Notes: generated from the letters alone by a model not told the origin. A DNA stretch of 64,000 nt from Noviherbaspirillum galbum (GCF_010974945.1 NZ_JAAIVB010000078.1:248001-312000); one strand, 5' to 3'; positions 34,502 through 43,699 are shown, counted from the first letter of the stretch. Numbers and translations are program-made.

Positions 34502-35786
34502 CGCCAAGTTCCATTGACAAAGCTAGTTTGTTAGGGCGCAGGCAAGCGTCCAGCACAGCCGCGAGTTCCCGGGTACGCGCGCGCCGCGAAAAGGCTTGCG
34601 CGGACGCCTCGGACAATACCGGGACGCTTCCGGACTTCGCATGCTTGATGAAGTCGATCAGGGCGACCCTGATCGCATCGGCATCGTCGAGACGGGCAAT
34701 CGTCCCCGCGCCCGCGTGCAGCAGGGTGGAAGCGGTATCTCCTGCCGGATCGGTCAGGGCAAGAACGGGTCGCCGTGCGCGCAGGTACTCGTAAAGCTTG
34801 GCCGGCACCTGCCGGTTGCAGTTCGCCGCCTGCAGCAGGAGCAGGCCGTCGGCATTCAGCATTTCGCCGAGAGCTTCCCGATAAGGGCAAGGCGGCGCCA
34901 GGTCGACGAGATCGGCGATGCCGTTCGCCTGCAACATCGGCCGGAGATGATCATCGTGCGCGGTAGCACGAAGCACGAGGCGAAAACTTCCCGCATTGAC
35001 CATGCCCTCCGCGCGAAGCTTGCCGAGGGCTGCGAACAAGGCGCTCGGATCGCGTTCGGAGGGGTAGATGATCCCGCTATGCAACAGCGTGAAGCGCTTG
35101 TCGGTGCGATGGTCCTCGGCGGCTGTACCCTGCTTGGGTAGGACGGCGCTGAACACCTCTTCGTCGTAGCCGTTTTCGATCAGCCTGAATCGCGTTGCCG
35201 GGACCCCGGGAAAGCGTCGCCGGTAGTCCTCGACCGCGCCGGGTGTGGTGCAAATGACGGCATCCGCGGATCGGACGGTCAGGTTTTCTATCCAGCGAAA
35301 TACCGAACGCGTCAGGCGGTCACTCGGATAGTCATCGTCGGTCATCGGATCGCGCATGTCCGCGACCCATGGCAGGCCGGTCAGCCGATGCAATGCCCAG
35401 CCGATCAGGTGGGCGGTCGCAATCGGGTAGGTGGACCAGATGACGTCCGGACGATGGCGCCGCACCAGGCTGAGGCCGGCGGGAATTGCGCCGGCGAGCC
35501 AGGACACCCAGCGGTCCGGCAGGGCCAGGAGACGCGGGTAGCGTCGAAAGACGGCGAGATGCCGCGCGGTATCGAAGGCGAAGGCACGGCTGACCGTGAC
35601 CCGGGGCGAGATGTCTCCCATCTGGTCGGAGGAAACACTTTCGTACGCGCGCGGATGGGCGGTGAGAACGATAGGCTCCCAGCCGCAGTCGGGCAGGTAG
35701 GAGGAAAACTTCAGCGTACGTTGTATGCCGCTGCTGCCGCGCAGCGGCGGAAAGTGGTAGGCCACCATCAAGACTTTTCTTACCAT
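34482..35786 (-). CDS. Glycosyltransferase family 4-like protein
   Basis: A 434-residue GT-B fold glycosyltransferase. It begins VRKVLMVAYHFPPLRGSSGI, the donor-independent N-terminal domain, and has a C-terminal domain with VPAKLYEYLRARRPVLALTD, where the E near the end of that helix binds the nucleotide sugar. The family start pattern favours the ATG at 35786 over 35810. It overlaps hydrolase 1 by seven bases and the TPR gene by 20, so translation is coupled. It should add one sugar to the EPS repeat; donor and linkage cannot be inferred. Confidence 0.85.
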   Translation of the reverse strand: MVRKVLMVAYHFPPLRGSSGIQRTLKFSSYLPDCGWEPIVLTAHPRAYESVSSDQMGDISPRVTVSRAFAFDTARHLAVFRRYPRLLALPDRWVSWLAGAIPAGLSLVRRHRPDVIWSTYPIATAHLIGWALHRLTGLPWVADMRDPMTDDDYPSDRLTRSVFRWIENLTVRSADAVICTTPGAVEDYRRRFPGVPATRFRLIENGYDEEVFSAVLPKQGTAAEDHRTDKRFTLLHSGIIYPSERDPSALFAALGKLRAEGMVNAGSFRLVLRATAHDDHLRPMLQANGIADLVDLAPPCPYREALGEMLNADGLLLLQAANCNRQVPAKLYEYLRARRPVLALTDPAGDTASTLLHAGAGTIARLDDADAIRVALIDFIKHAKSGSVPVLSEASAQAFSRRARTRELAAVLDACLRPNKLALSMELGDEKPLS

Positions 35787-36727
35787 GAGCGTACCCAGTT
35801 TGCGGTCCATTGCAGAACCTGGTCGCGCCAGTTCCGCTGCGCGAAGGTATGGTTGGCTTCATCCAGCCTGCGATGCTGCACGCGGCGATCCGCCAGTGCC
35901 GCTTGCCACGGTTTGCTGGCGCCCGCCAGATCGGAGAATTCCTGCGCGGTGAGATCATTGCCGCTGAGGACGAGGAGCACCGGTCCCCGAAACGCCTTCA
36001 GGCCGAGAAGCATGCGTTCCGGCAGCGAAGGCACGTGCCGTGGCAGCGGCTGGGCAGGGCTGTCGGACGCCTTCGCGGCCTGATTGGGCGAGATGGCTTC
36101 GGGGCTTGTCTCGCGCAGGGTTTTCGTCGCCATCTTCCAGAAAGAATGTGCAGCGGAGCGGTAGTCGAACCGGCCGCTGAGTATCTTGCTCCAGAGTTCG
36201 GTCGCGAAGAGGCGCCGTGCGTAATAATGCTTGAGATAGGCTTTCGCTTCGCCCTGTTCGGTGCGTACCCAGGGATTGAGCAACGCCAATCCCGCGACGC
36301 GCGCGTCCTGGCTCGCATAGAACAGGGAAGCCGACGCCCCGTCGCACAAGCCCCACAACACGACCTCTTCCAGTTCGGGAACCTGCGAAAAAAAGTGGTC
36401 TATCGCTGCGCGGATGTCGTCGTTGACGCTTTCGAAGGTGCGCATCATGCCGTCGCTGTCGCCCATGCCCCGGTAATCGAACCGGAACGCCGGTATGCCC
36501 TGGGCGGCGAGGCCGCGGGCAAGGAGCCTGAATTGCCGATGGCTTCCCGCGCGGTATTGCGGCCCGCCCACCACGACCAGCACGCCGCGCGACGACGATT
36601 GCGCCGGCTGCGACGGCACGCTTAGGATGCCGTATAGCCAGGCATCGTGGCACTGGAAGGCGGTGGCGCGTTCTTCACACGCTTCCACGGCTAGCGAATC
36701 GGAAGGATGGGCCATGGTCATGGGCAT
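35780..36727 (-). CDS. Exosortase A system-associated hydrolase 1
   Basis: A 315-residue alpha/beta-hydrolase-fold protein matching the TIGR03100-like family by GGPQYRAGSHRQF and FDYRGMGDSDG. The nucleophile elbow is WGLCDGAS, so Cys128 replaces the usual Ser. A late Asp (SGNDLTAQE) and His (EANHTF) could complete a triad. Such proteins co-occur with exosortase A and EPS genes; the substrate is unknown, and deacylation or acyl transfer to or from the nearby ACP is plausible. The start could be 36727, 36721 or 36715 (three ATGs); all overlap or abut the hydrolase 2 stop codon. Confidence 0.9.
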   Translation of the reverse strand: MPMTMAHPSDSLAVEACEERATAFQCHDAWLYGILSVPSQPAQSSSRGVLVVVGGPQYRAGSHRQFRLLARGLAAQGIPAFRFDYRGMGDSDGMMRTFESVNDDIRAAIDHFFSQVPELEEVVLWGLCDGASASLFYASQDARVAGLALLNPWVRTEQGEAKAYLKHYYARRLFATELWSKILSGRFDYRSAAHSFWKMATKTLRETSPEAISPNQAAKASDSPAQPLPRHVPSLPERMLLGLKAFRGPVLLVLSGNDLTAQEFSDLAGASKPWQAALADRRVQHRRLDEANHTFAQRNWRDQVLQWTANWVRSW

Positions 36728-37566
36728 GTTTCACTCAGCGTGCTGCAGGTCTTGTCGATGAGCTCGGGACATTCGCCGATTTCCTGGCTGATCCAGAAGG
36801 ACGGACCGGCAGCCAGGTGCAGGCGGCAATCGATGCCGCTTGCCGTCCAGGTGTCGAGCACGCGCCGCGACGCCGGCGGCAGGGGCCGGCCGGGCTCCTG
36901 CACGATCTCGAACCAGTCGACCGGCGATCCGCAGCGTATATCCTCGAGACGCAAGGCATCGATGGCGCCGGCAAGCGCGGGGGGAAGTTCATAGCCGGCG
37001 ACTTCGAGAGGCATGCCGGCACGCAGCGTCTCGCGCAGCTCACGTACGCCTGGCCCTGGCGCGCCGCTGCCGGAAATGATCGCGTTCGCCAGCTTCATGC
37101 GCAGGAACTGGGACAGGAAGGCTTCGCCGCTGATCACCGGTTGCCAGAGGATGAACCGCTCCACCTCCGCCGTTTGGCGGCGCGCGAAGTCGAGCGCCAG
37201 CATCGCCCCGAGACGCAAGCCCCATACATGCAGGGGCGCGTCCATCCACTGGCGCAGCCACGAGGCGCCGAGATCGAGGTCCTGCTGCCACGTTTCCCAG
37301 GAAGCGTCGCGCATGTCGCCCGTGCTGTCCCCGCAGCCGAACAGGTCGATCTGCAGCACGCCGTAGCCCAGTTGCGAAAAGCGCTTGGCCTGCAGCGCCG
37401 CCATGCGGCGTGATTTGTTCATCTCCTCGGCGAAAGGATGAACGTAAAGGATACTGCCGCGCGCCTGTTTTTCCTCCTGAGGCGGATGGAACAGGCAATA
37501 GCGCTCTCCATCGCCTGCGGGCAGGAAGAACGGACGGGCAGGGCGCCGGGGACCGGGCATGAACAT
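36718..37566 (-). CDS. Exosortase A system-associated hydrolase 2
   Basis: A 282-residue alpha/beta-hydrolase-fold protein recognised by VHPFAEEMNKSRRM and QIDLFGCGDSTGD (TIGR03101-like). The nucleophile elbow reads WGLRLGA, with Arg118 where a Ser is expected, so the classic serine mechanism is not possible; it may be non-catalytic or use another residue. It is sandwiched between the ACP (one-base overlap) and hydrolase 1 (10-base overlap), implying a fixed stoichiometry and a joint role in an acyl or acyl-carrier reaction. Confidence 0.9.
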   Translation of the reverse strand: MFMPGPRRPARPFFLPAGDGERYCLFHPPQEEKQARGSILYVHPFAEEMNKSRRMAALQAKRFSQLGYGVLQIDLFGCGDSTGDMRDASWETWQQDLDLGASWLRQWMDAPLHVWGLRLGAMLALDFARRQTAEVERFILWQPVISGEAFLSQFLRMKLANAIISGSGAPGPGVRELRETLRAGMPLEVAGYELPPALAGAIDALRLEDIRCGSPVDWFEIVQEPGRPLPPASRRVLDTWTASGIDCRLHLAAGPSFWISQEIGECPELIDKTCSTLSETCP

Positions 37567-37832
37567 CAGGCCGTCTTCTGGGTCAGCGCAAGCTTCGCGT
37601 CGACGAATTCGGCCAGGGTGCCGAGGGTCCGGAATACGGAGGCATTGATTTCATCGTCATCGACGGTGACGCCGAACCAGTCCTCGATGGCGGCGATGAC
37701 GCTGATCACCGCCATCGAATCGAGTTCCGGAACGCTTCCCAGCAACGGCGAGTCGGCGTCAAGGTGAGCCTTGCGATCGCCCAGGCCGAGGACATCGGCC
37801 AGCATGTTTCTGACATCATCGAGATGCTGCAT
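37566..37832 (-). CDS. Acyl carrier protein, exosortase A-associated
   Basis: An 88-residue acidic helical protein. The phosphopantetheine attachment site is Ser39 in PELDSMAV. The ATG at 37832 has GGAG six bases upstream; the longer ORF is unsupported. It overlaps the GNAT-like gene by 17 bases and the hydrolase 2 start by one. A dedicated ACP together with an acyl-activating ligase (38859, divergent) suggests an activated acyl or amino-acyl group is carried for EPS modification. It differs from the fatty-acid ACP (DSLD-type), consistent with a specialised role. Confidence 0.9.
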   Translation of the reverse strand: MQHLDDVRNMLADVLGLGDRKAHLDADSPLLGSVPELDSMAVISVIAAIEDWFGVTVDDDEINASVFRTLGTLAEFVDAKLALTQKTA

Positions 37833-38595
37833 GGTTTCTCCATAAGGAAGGGTTGCGGCCCGGCCGGGAAGCGTCGAGCCAGGTGGTATCGATTTGAAAG
37901 ACAGGTCGCGACGCCGCCTGCAGCGAGACATGCAGGCGCGGTCTCATGTTGGACATCATGGCCTGCCAGGGCCCGATTCGCAGGAACACGGCCATGCCGA
38001 GCCGGGTCGCGGACAAGCGTCCATGGGAGCGCAGCGAATCGGCGTTGTAGGCGGAGATCCGGCTGCAGGACCAATGCACGCCCTGGCCCGCGAGCAGGCC
38101 GTTCGCTTCCTCCCACAAGCGGAGGAAGGCAATCCCCAGCCTGTGACCGGGCTCGATATGAACGTCGAAGTCCCAGACCGCGGCCGGGCTCTTCATGCCG
38201 AATATGGCCCTCACTTCGTCCTCCTCGTACTGGCGGTGAACATGCCAGTGGAAGCCGACGAATTCCCCGTCCTTGTAGGCGGCGAGGCAATGCGCTCCTT
38301 GCCGGTAGCGGCTGTCGATCACCGCAGGCGGGCGTGGAAACGCGCGGGCCAGGTCGTCTCCCGGCAGCACCGGACGAACGGTCAGCTTGCGGCCCCGTCC
38401 GGGAGGAAGCAGCGCGTCTCCCGACACCGGTTGCGCCACCACGTAGTACTTCACGATGCGAATCCGGCCGCCCGACGCCGCTGACAGGACGCGGTCCATC
38501 GCATAAAGGAAGGCGTTGCCCGCGCCGAGTTGGGCGACGGTTTCGCGGTATGCCTTCGATAGCTTCATGCAGCGGCTTGCGAGATGGCGCAGCAT
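37816..38595 (-). CDS. GNAT-like putative acyltransferase
   Basis: A 259-residue cytoplasmic protein of uncertain family. The middle (CLAAYKDGEFVGFHWHVHRQY, then WDFDVHIEPGHRLGIAFLRLWEEAN) looks like the strand and acetyl-CoA-binding helix of a GNAT fold, with RLGIAF in place of the usual RGxGIG. It is coupled to the ACP by a 17-base overlap, so an acyl-ACP donor is plausible. AAGGA precedes the ATG at 38595. It could equally be a structural relative without catalysis. It is first gene of the minus operon and divergent from the acyl-CoA ligase. Confidence 0.6.
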   Translation of the reverse strand: MLRHLASRCMKLSKAYRETVAQLGAGNAFLYAMDRVLSAASGGRIRIVKYYVVAQPVSGDALLPPGRGRKLTVRPVLPGDDLARAFPRPPAVIDSRYRQGAHCLAAYKDGEFVGFHWHVHRQYEEDEVRAIFGMKSPAAVWDFDVHIEPGHRLGIAFLRLWEEANGLLAGQGVHWSCSRISAYNADSLRSHGRLSATRLGMAVFLRIGPWQAMMSNMRPRLHVSLQAASRPVFQIDTTWLDASRPGRNPSLWRNHAASR

Positions 38596-38858
38596 CGGCG
38601 CGTCCTTCCGGTGTCGAGTGTTTCAGTGAGGGAATTCTAGGGGCGTGCCACAGCGCACTTCTTGATCGCCGACAAATACTGCTTGTTGAATTTGCATCGG
38701 CTGGAAAGCGGGCCGCTCGGAACATTCCCATATCAAGCACGGCTGACAGCGCCTTGATGCGTTCGAAGGCAGAGTGCGCAGTGTTTGCAATTTCTCAATG
38801 TCGTAAGGCAACTGCACTTTCACAATGGCTCCGTCAAAGGGAACGAGGGAAACTAAAC

Positions 38859-40445
38859 ATGAGTGAATTCGTGCATGAACTCCTGTTGCGCACGGCGGCC
38901 GCGAAACCGCGCGCACGCGCACTGACTTACCTGGCGCAGACCATGGACTACGGGACACTCGCGGCGCAGGTGCGCGCGGTGGCCGCGGCCTATCATGGCA
39001 TCGGGCTGGGTCGCGGGGAACGCGTCGCCGTCTATCTGGAGAAACGCTTCGAAACGGTCGTCGCCATGTTCGGCGCGGCCGCGGCCGGCGGTGTCTTCGT
39101 GCCGGTCAATCCGCTGCTCAAGGCGGAACAGGTAGCCTACATCCTTGCCGACTGCAACGTGCGCATCCTCGTGACGTCCGCCGACAGGCTGCGCCTTCTC
39201 GCGCCGGCCCTCGCGGAATGCCCCGACCTCGAGACGGTGGTGGTCGTGGGGACGGTGGACAAGGACATCTCTGTCGGAAGGGCGAAGCTGGTCGCGTGGG
39301 ACAAGCTGTCCTCCTGCCGTGACACGCCGGCGCTGCCGCGCATCATCGACATCGACATGGCGGCCATTCTCTACACGTCGGGAAGCACCGGCAAGCCCAA
39401 GGGCGTCGTGCTCTCCCACCGGAACATGGTGGCAGGCGCGAAGAGCGTCTCGTCCTACCTCGAGAACACCGCCGACGATCGCCTGCTCGCCGTCCTGCCG
39501 CTGAGCTTCGACTACGGCCTGAGCCAGCTGACGACCGCGTTCCATGTGGGTGCCTCGGTGGTGCTGCTGAACCACCTGCTTCCCCAGGACGTCGTCCGCG
39601 CGGTGGAAGAGGAGGGCGTCACCGGCCTCGCCGCCGTGCCGCCGTTGTGGATACAGTTGAGCCAGCAGAAATGGCCCGCGCGCACCTCGCTGCGCTACAT
39701 CACCAATTCCGGCGGCGCCATGACGCGCACCACGCTCGACGCGCTCCGCCGCGTGCTGCCGGAAACGAAGGTCTTCCTCATGTACGGCCTGACCGAGGCA
39801 TTCCGTTCCACCTACCTGCCGCCCGACCAGATCGATCTCCGGCCCGACTCCATCGGCAAGGCCATTCCCAACGCCGAGGTCATGGTGCTGCGCGAGGACG
39901 GAAGCCCATGCGCGCCGGGCGAACCCGGCGAGCTGGTGCATCGCGGCGCCCTCGTCTCGATGGGTTACTGGAACGATGTGGTCAAGACGGCGGAGCGCTT
40001 CAAGCCGGTGCTGTCGCCGCATAGCGGCTTGCCCCTGCCCGAGCTGGCGGTATGGTCCGGCGACACGGTACGCATGGACGATGCCGGGTACCTGTATTTC
40101 ATCAGCCGTAAGGACGAAATGATCAAGACGTCGGGTTACCGCGTCAGTCCGACGGAAGTGGAGGAAGTTCTCTACGCGACCGGCCTCGTGGCCGAGGCGG
40201 CCGCCTTCGGCATGCCCCATCCCGTCCTTGGCCAGGCCATCACCGTGGTCGCCGTCTTGCGCGACGGTCAGGCGGGAGACGGGCGGGCGCTCATCGATGC
40301 CTGCAAGGCCAAGTTGCCCGCCTACATGCTGCCTTCGCATGTTGAGATCCGCTGCGGCAGCCTGCCGCGCAATCCCAACGGAAAGATCGATCGAAAGCTG
40401 CTGGCGCAGGAATTGACCGCGCAGCGCGCGGAGGCCGTCGCATGA
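38859..40445 (+). CDS. Acyl-CoA ligase (AMP-forming), exosortase A system-associated
   Basis: A 528-residue adenylating enzyme. The phosphate-binding loop YTSGSTGKPKG (172-182), YGLTEAFRST, the adenylate Asp in WSGDTVRMDD and the C-terminal NPNGKIDRK lysine are all present. It matches the TIGR03098-like family that accompanies exosortase A. It should activate a carboxylate as an acyl-AMP and load CoA or the nearby ACP. GAGGGA lies eight bases before the ATG at 38859; the ORF extension back to 37764 lies over genes on the other strand and is not real. It overlaps the decarboxylase by four bases. Confidence 0.93.
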   Translation: MSEFVHELLLRTAAAKPRARALTYLAQTMDYGTLAAQVRAVAAAYHGIGLGRGERVAVYLEKRFETVVAMFGAAAAGGVFVPVNPLLKAEQVAYILADCNVRILVTSADRLRLLAPALAECPDLETVVVVGTVDKDISVGRAKLVAWDKLSSCRDTPALPRIIDIDMAAILYTSGSTGKPKGVVLSHRNMVAGAKSVSSYLENTADDRLLAVLPLSFDYGLSQLTTAFHVGASVVLLNHLLPQDVVRAVEEEGVTGLAAVPPLWIQLSQQKWPARTSLRYITNSGGAMTRTTLDALRRVLPETKVFLMYGLTEAFRSTYLPPDQIDLRPDSIGKAIPNAEVMVLREDGSPCAPGEPGELVHRGALVSMGYWNDVVKTAERFKPVLSPHSGLPLPELAVWSGDTVRMDDAGYLYFISRKDEMIKTSGYRVSPTEVEEVLYATGLVAEAAAFGMPHPVLGQAITVVAVLRDGQAGDGRALIDACKAKLPAYMLPSHVEIRCGSLPRNPNGKIDRKLLAQELTAQRAEAVA

Positions 40446-41677
40446 GTGGCGCTCGTCCCGTTCATCCGCCGCAGACACGCTTCGCCGTGCGCAACGACAA
40501 CCTGTGCGTTGGCGGCATCGAGCTGACGCGCCTCGCGCAGCGCGCCGGCCAGACGCCTTTCTATGTGTACGACCGCGCCCAGATCAGCGAACGCGTTGCG
40601 CAACTGCGCCAGCACCTGCCGCGGCAGATCGAATTGCATTACGCCATCAAGGCCAACCCGATGCCCGCCGTCGTGCAGCACCTTGCCGGTCTCGTGGATG
40701 GATTCGATGTCGCCTCGGGCGGCGAACTGCGTGTTGCCCTCGATACGACCATGCCGGCCAGGTGCGTCAGCTTCGCCGGGCCGGGAAAGTCCGATGCCGA
40801 GCTTGCCTCCGCCGTGGCATCCGGCTGCGTCATCAACATGGAATCGGCACACGAGATGGAACGGATCGCCGCGCTGGGGGACAAGCTGTCCATCAGGCCG
40901 ACCGTCGCCATCCGGGTGAATCCGGATTTCGAACTCAAGTCATCAGGCATGCGGATGGGTGGTGGTGCCAAGCAGTTCGGCATCGACGCGGAACAGGTGC
41001 CCGAGGTTCTCGCCCGCCTGCGCAAGCTGGACCTGGATTTCGAAGGCCTGCATATCTTCAGCGGCTCGCAGAGCCTGCGCGCGGACGCGCTCAGGGAAGC
41101 CCAGGAGAAGACCCTGCATCTCGCCATCCGCTTGCAGGATTCGGCGGGAACCGGCCTGCGTACCTTGAACATCGGCGGCGGCCTCGGCGTGCCCTATTTC
41201 CCTGGCGAGCAGTCATTGGACCTTGCCACGGTCGGCGCCGGCCTGCACGAACTCATTCCCCTTGCGGAAAAGAACCTGCCGCACACCCGCCTGATCATCG
41301 AGCTCGGCCGCTTTCTCGTCGCCGAGGCAGGGATCTACGTTTGCCGGGTGATCGAGCGCAAGGAATCCAGAGGTCAGGTATTCCTCGTCACGGATGGCGG
41401 ACTGCACCACCATCTCGCCGCTTCCGGAAATTTCGGCCAGGTCATCCGCAAGAATTATCCGGTGGCGATCGGCAACCGCATGCAGGGAGCCGTGAAGGAG
41501 ACCGTGTCGGTGGTGGGGCCGCTGTGCACGCCGCTCGACCTGCTCGCCGACCAGATGGAGTTGCCCAAGGCAGGACCGGGCGACCTTGTCGTGGTGTTTC
41601 AGTCCGGCGCCTATGGGCTGACAGCCAGCCCGACGGCATTTCTCAGCCATCCTGCGCCGGCCGAGATGCTTGTGTGA
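40442..41677 (+). CDS. PLP-dependent decarboxylase, exosortase A system-associated
   Basis: A 411-residue fold-III (alanine-racemase-like) decarboxylase. The PLP lysine is Lys70 in YAIKANP. HIFSGSQ, NIGGGLGVPY and the second-subunit Cys in GPLCTPLD match the DAP/ornithine decarboxylase superfamily. The TIGR03099-like clade sits with exosortase A. Substrate is unknown; an amino acid or amino-acyl group is expected, giving an amine for EPS decoration. It overlaps the ligase stop codon (ATGA) and precedes the asparagine-synthase-like gene. Confidence 0.93.
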   Translation: MSGARPVHPPQTRFAVRNDNLCVGGIELTRLAQRAGQTPFYVYDRAQISERVAQLRQHLPRQIELHYAIKANPMPAVVQHLAGLVDGFDVASGGELRVALDTTMPARCVSFAGPGKSDAELASAVASGCVINMESAHEMERIAALGDKLSIRPTVAIRVNPDFELKSSGMRMGGGAKQFGIDAEQVPEVLARLRKLDLDFEGLHIFSGSQSLRADALREAQEKTLHLAIRLQDSAGTGLRTLNIGGGLGVPYFPGEQSLDLATVGAGLHELIPLAEKNLPHTRLIIELGRFLVAEAGIYVCRVIERKESRGQVFLVTDGGLHHHLAASGNFGQVIRKNYPVAIGNRMQGAVKETVSVVGPLCTPLDLLADQMELPKAGPGDLVVVFQSGAYGLTASPTAFLSHPAPAEMLV

Positions 41678-41719
41678 TTTGCTCGCATGCCGCCTAACAT
41701 CAATCATAAGAGGAATGCA

Positions 41720-43588
41720 ATGTTCAAGGGAGAATACGCCGCCACCGGCTTTTGCGGCTGGATGTCCATCGGCATGCGAGACCAGGATGCGCAACGCATC
41801 GCCAACTGCATGGCGGCGCCGCTGGCGCAATTCAACGGCACGAGCATCCGCGTCGACACGGGAATCAACCATGGCGTCGCCATCGCCGGCAGGGAGACGT
41901 CCCAGCAATTCCACGCCGAACCTGGCCTGACGGTGATCGCATGCGGCATGCCCCGCTTTCGCGATACCCACCTGCAGGCTGAGGCCGAGCAGCACGGCGC
42001 GGCAGCCGTGCTGGCGCGCTGTTGGTTCGCGAAGGGGAGCGGACTCTGCGCCATGGTCTTCGGGGAATTCTCCCTCTGCATCATCGATCACCGCAACGAC
42101 GCCGTCCTGCTGGCGACCGACCGCATGGCCAGCCGTCCGGTCGTCTTCCAGCGACTGGGCAAGGGGCTGCTCTTCGGCACCTCGTCGGCCTGTCTCGTTC
42201 GCCATCCTGATGCGGGCAGCGACATTGATCCTCAGGCGCTTTTCAACTACGTGTACTTCCACATGGTGCCGGGACCCGACAGCATCTACCGGAACCAGCA
42301 GCGTCTTCAGCCTGGCGAGTTCGCCTTGTGGCGCAAGGGCGAATTGCAGATCCAGAAATACTGGAAGATGCAATTCGAGGAAACCCGGCGTGTGAACTTC
42401 GCGGAACTGAAGGAGGAATTCATCGGCGTCCTTCGATCGTCCGTCAAGCAGGCGGCGACGAGCCGCACCGGCGCTTTCCTCAGCGGCGGCACCGACAGCT
42501 CCACCATTGCCGGCCTGCTGTCAAACCTGGGACAGGGCCCGGCGAAAACCTATTCCATCGGCTTCGATGCCCAGGGCTACGACGAGATGGAATACGCGCG
42601 CATCGCCGCACGCCACTACGGGACCGACCATCACGAATACTATGTCACGCCGGACGACGTGGTCGACGCGGTGCCTCGGATCGCCGCGGTGTTCGACCAG
42701 CCCTTCGGCAACGCATCCGCCGTACCAGCCTACTACTGCGCGCGGCTGGCCCATGCCGATGGCCTCGACCGCATGCTGGGCGGGGATGGCGGCGACGAAC
42801 TGTTCGGCGGCAACGAGCGTTATGCCAAGCAGCATATCTTTTCGCTCTACCAGCGCATCCCCGTTCCCTTGCGCGCGGCTTTCGTGGAACCGATTGCATT
42901 CAAGGTGCCGGGCGGGCAACGCATTCCGCTGTTGCGCAAGGCGCGCAGCTATATCGAGCAGGCGACTATCCCGATGCCCGCCAGGCTCGAGACCTATAAT
43001 CTGCTCGAGCGCTACGGCGCTGAATCGGTGTTCGCTCCGGACTTCCTGGGAACGGTCGATACCGGATTTCCCATGGACTGCCTGAACGACGCCTACCGGC
43101 AGTGCAATGCGCATACGCTGATCAACCGCATGCTTGCGCTCGATCTCAAGATCACGCTCGCGGACAATGACCTGCCCAAGGTGGTCAAGGCATGCGAGTT
43201 GGCCGGCATGCAGGTTGCGTTCCCCTTCCTGAACGACGACGTCGTCGATTTCTCGGCCCGGCTGGCGCCAGATCTCAAGCTCAAGGGCACCAAGCTGCGC
43301 TACTTCTTCAAGGAAGCCCTGCGTGGCGTGCTGCCGGATGAAATCATCACGAAGAAGAAGCATGGATTCGGGTTGCCCTTCGGTGTCTGGCTTCAGCAGC
43401 ATCCCAGGATGCAAGCCATGGCGCGGGACAGCATCCATGACCTGAAGGCGCGGCGCATCATCAATCCGGTGTTCATCGACCAGTTGCTGAACCAGCATCT
43501 CAAGGAGCATGCCGGCTATCACGGCACCATGGTCTGGGTGCTGATGATGCTCGAACAATGGTTCAAGTCGCACCAAGCCACTGCCTGA
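41720..43588 (+). CDS. Asparagine-synthase-like amidotransferase lacking Cys2
   Basis: A 622-residue protein with an N-terminal class-II glutaminase-like domain (about 8-205) and a C-terminal synthetase domain with the ATP loop SGGTDS (255-260) and GGDGGDELFGG. Family members normally begin MCG with Cys2 as nucleophile. Here the nearest Cys is residue 12 (ATGFCGW), so glutamine hydrolysis would need processing or is lost; ammonia could be used directly. The start at 41720 follows AGAGGA; an earlier ATG at 41687 only lengthens the N-terminus. It ends the plus operon at a strong terminator. It probably amidates a carboxylate (a uronic acid or acyl group). Confidence 0.9.
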   Translation: MFKGEYAATGFCGWMSIGMRDQDAQRIANCMAAPLAQFNGTSIRVDTGINHGVAIAGRETSQQFHAEPGLTVIACGMPRFRDTHLQAEAEQHGAAAVLARCWFAKGSGLCAMVFGEFSLCIIDHRNDAVLLATDRMASRPVVFQRLGKGLLFGTSSACLVRHPDAGSDIDPQALFNYVYFHMVPGPDSIYRNQQRLQPGEFALWRKGELQIQKYWKMQFEETRRVNFAELKEEFIGVLRSSVKQAATSRTGAFLSGGTDSSTIAGLLSNLGQGPAKTYSIGFDAQGYDEMEYARIAARHYGTDHHEYYVTPDDVVDAVPRIAAVFDQPFGNASAVPAYYCARLAHADGLDRMLGGDGGDELFGGNERYAKQHIFSLYQRIPVPLRAAFVEPIAFKVPGGQRIPLLRKARSYIEQATIPMPARLETYNLLERYGAESVFAPDFLGTVDTGFPMDCLNDAYRQCNAHTLINRMLALDLKITLADNDLPKVVKACELAGMQVAFPFLNDDVVDFSARLAPDLKLKGTKLRYFFKEALRGVLPDEIITKKKHGFGLPFGVWLQQHPRMQAMARDSIHDLKARRIINPVFIDQLLNQHLKEHAGYHGTMVWVLMMLEQWFKSHQATA

Positions 43589-43615
43589 CACCGCCCGACT
43601 TATTCACGCTGCGCC

Positions 43616-43650
43616 GGAAATGCCGGCTGGTACACCGGCATTTCCTTTTT
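43616..43650 (+). terminator. Strong intrinsic terminator
   Basis: GGAAATGCCGG pairs perfectly with CCGGCATTTCC (11 bp, 8-base loop) and is followed by TTTTT. It ends the ligase/decarboxylase/amidotransferase operon. Confidence 0.94.
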
Positions 43651-43699
43651 CCACGTTCGCCAGCCTTATGCCTACCTCACGCTCGACCAGGCGGATTCG

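Noticed and set aside
38640-38660. GTGCCA as part of a minus-strand sigma-54 promoter for the GNAT/ACP operon
   Set aside because: No GC element at the required distance on that strand.
37764-38858. N-terminal extension of the acyl-CoA ligase reading frame
   Set aside because: It runs antisense through the ACP and GNAT-like genes; the enzyme family starts at 38859, where a good ribosome site exists.
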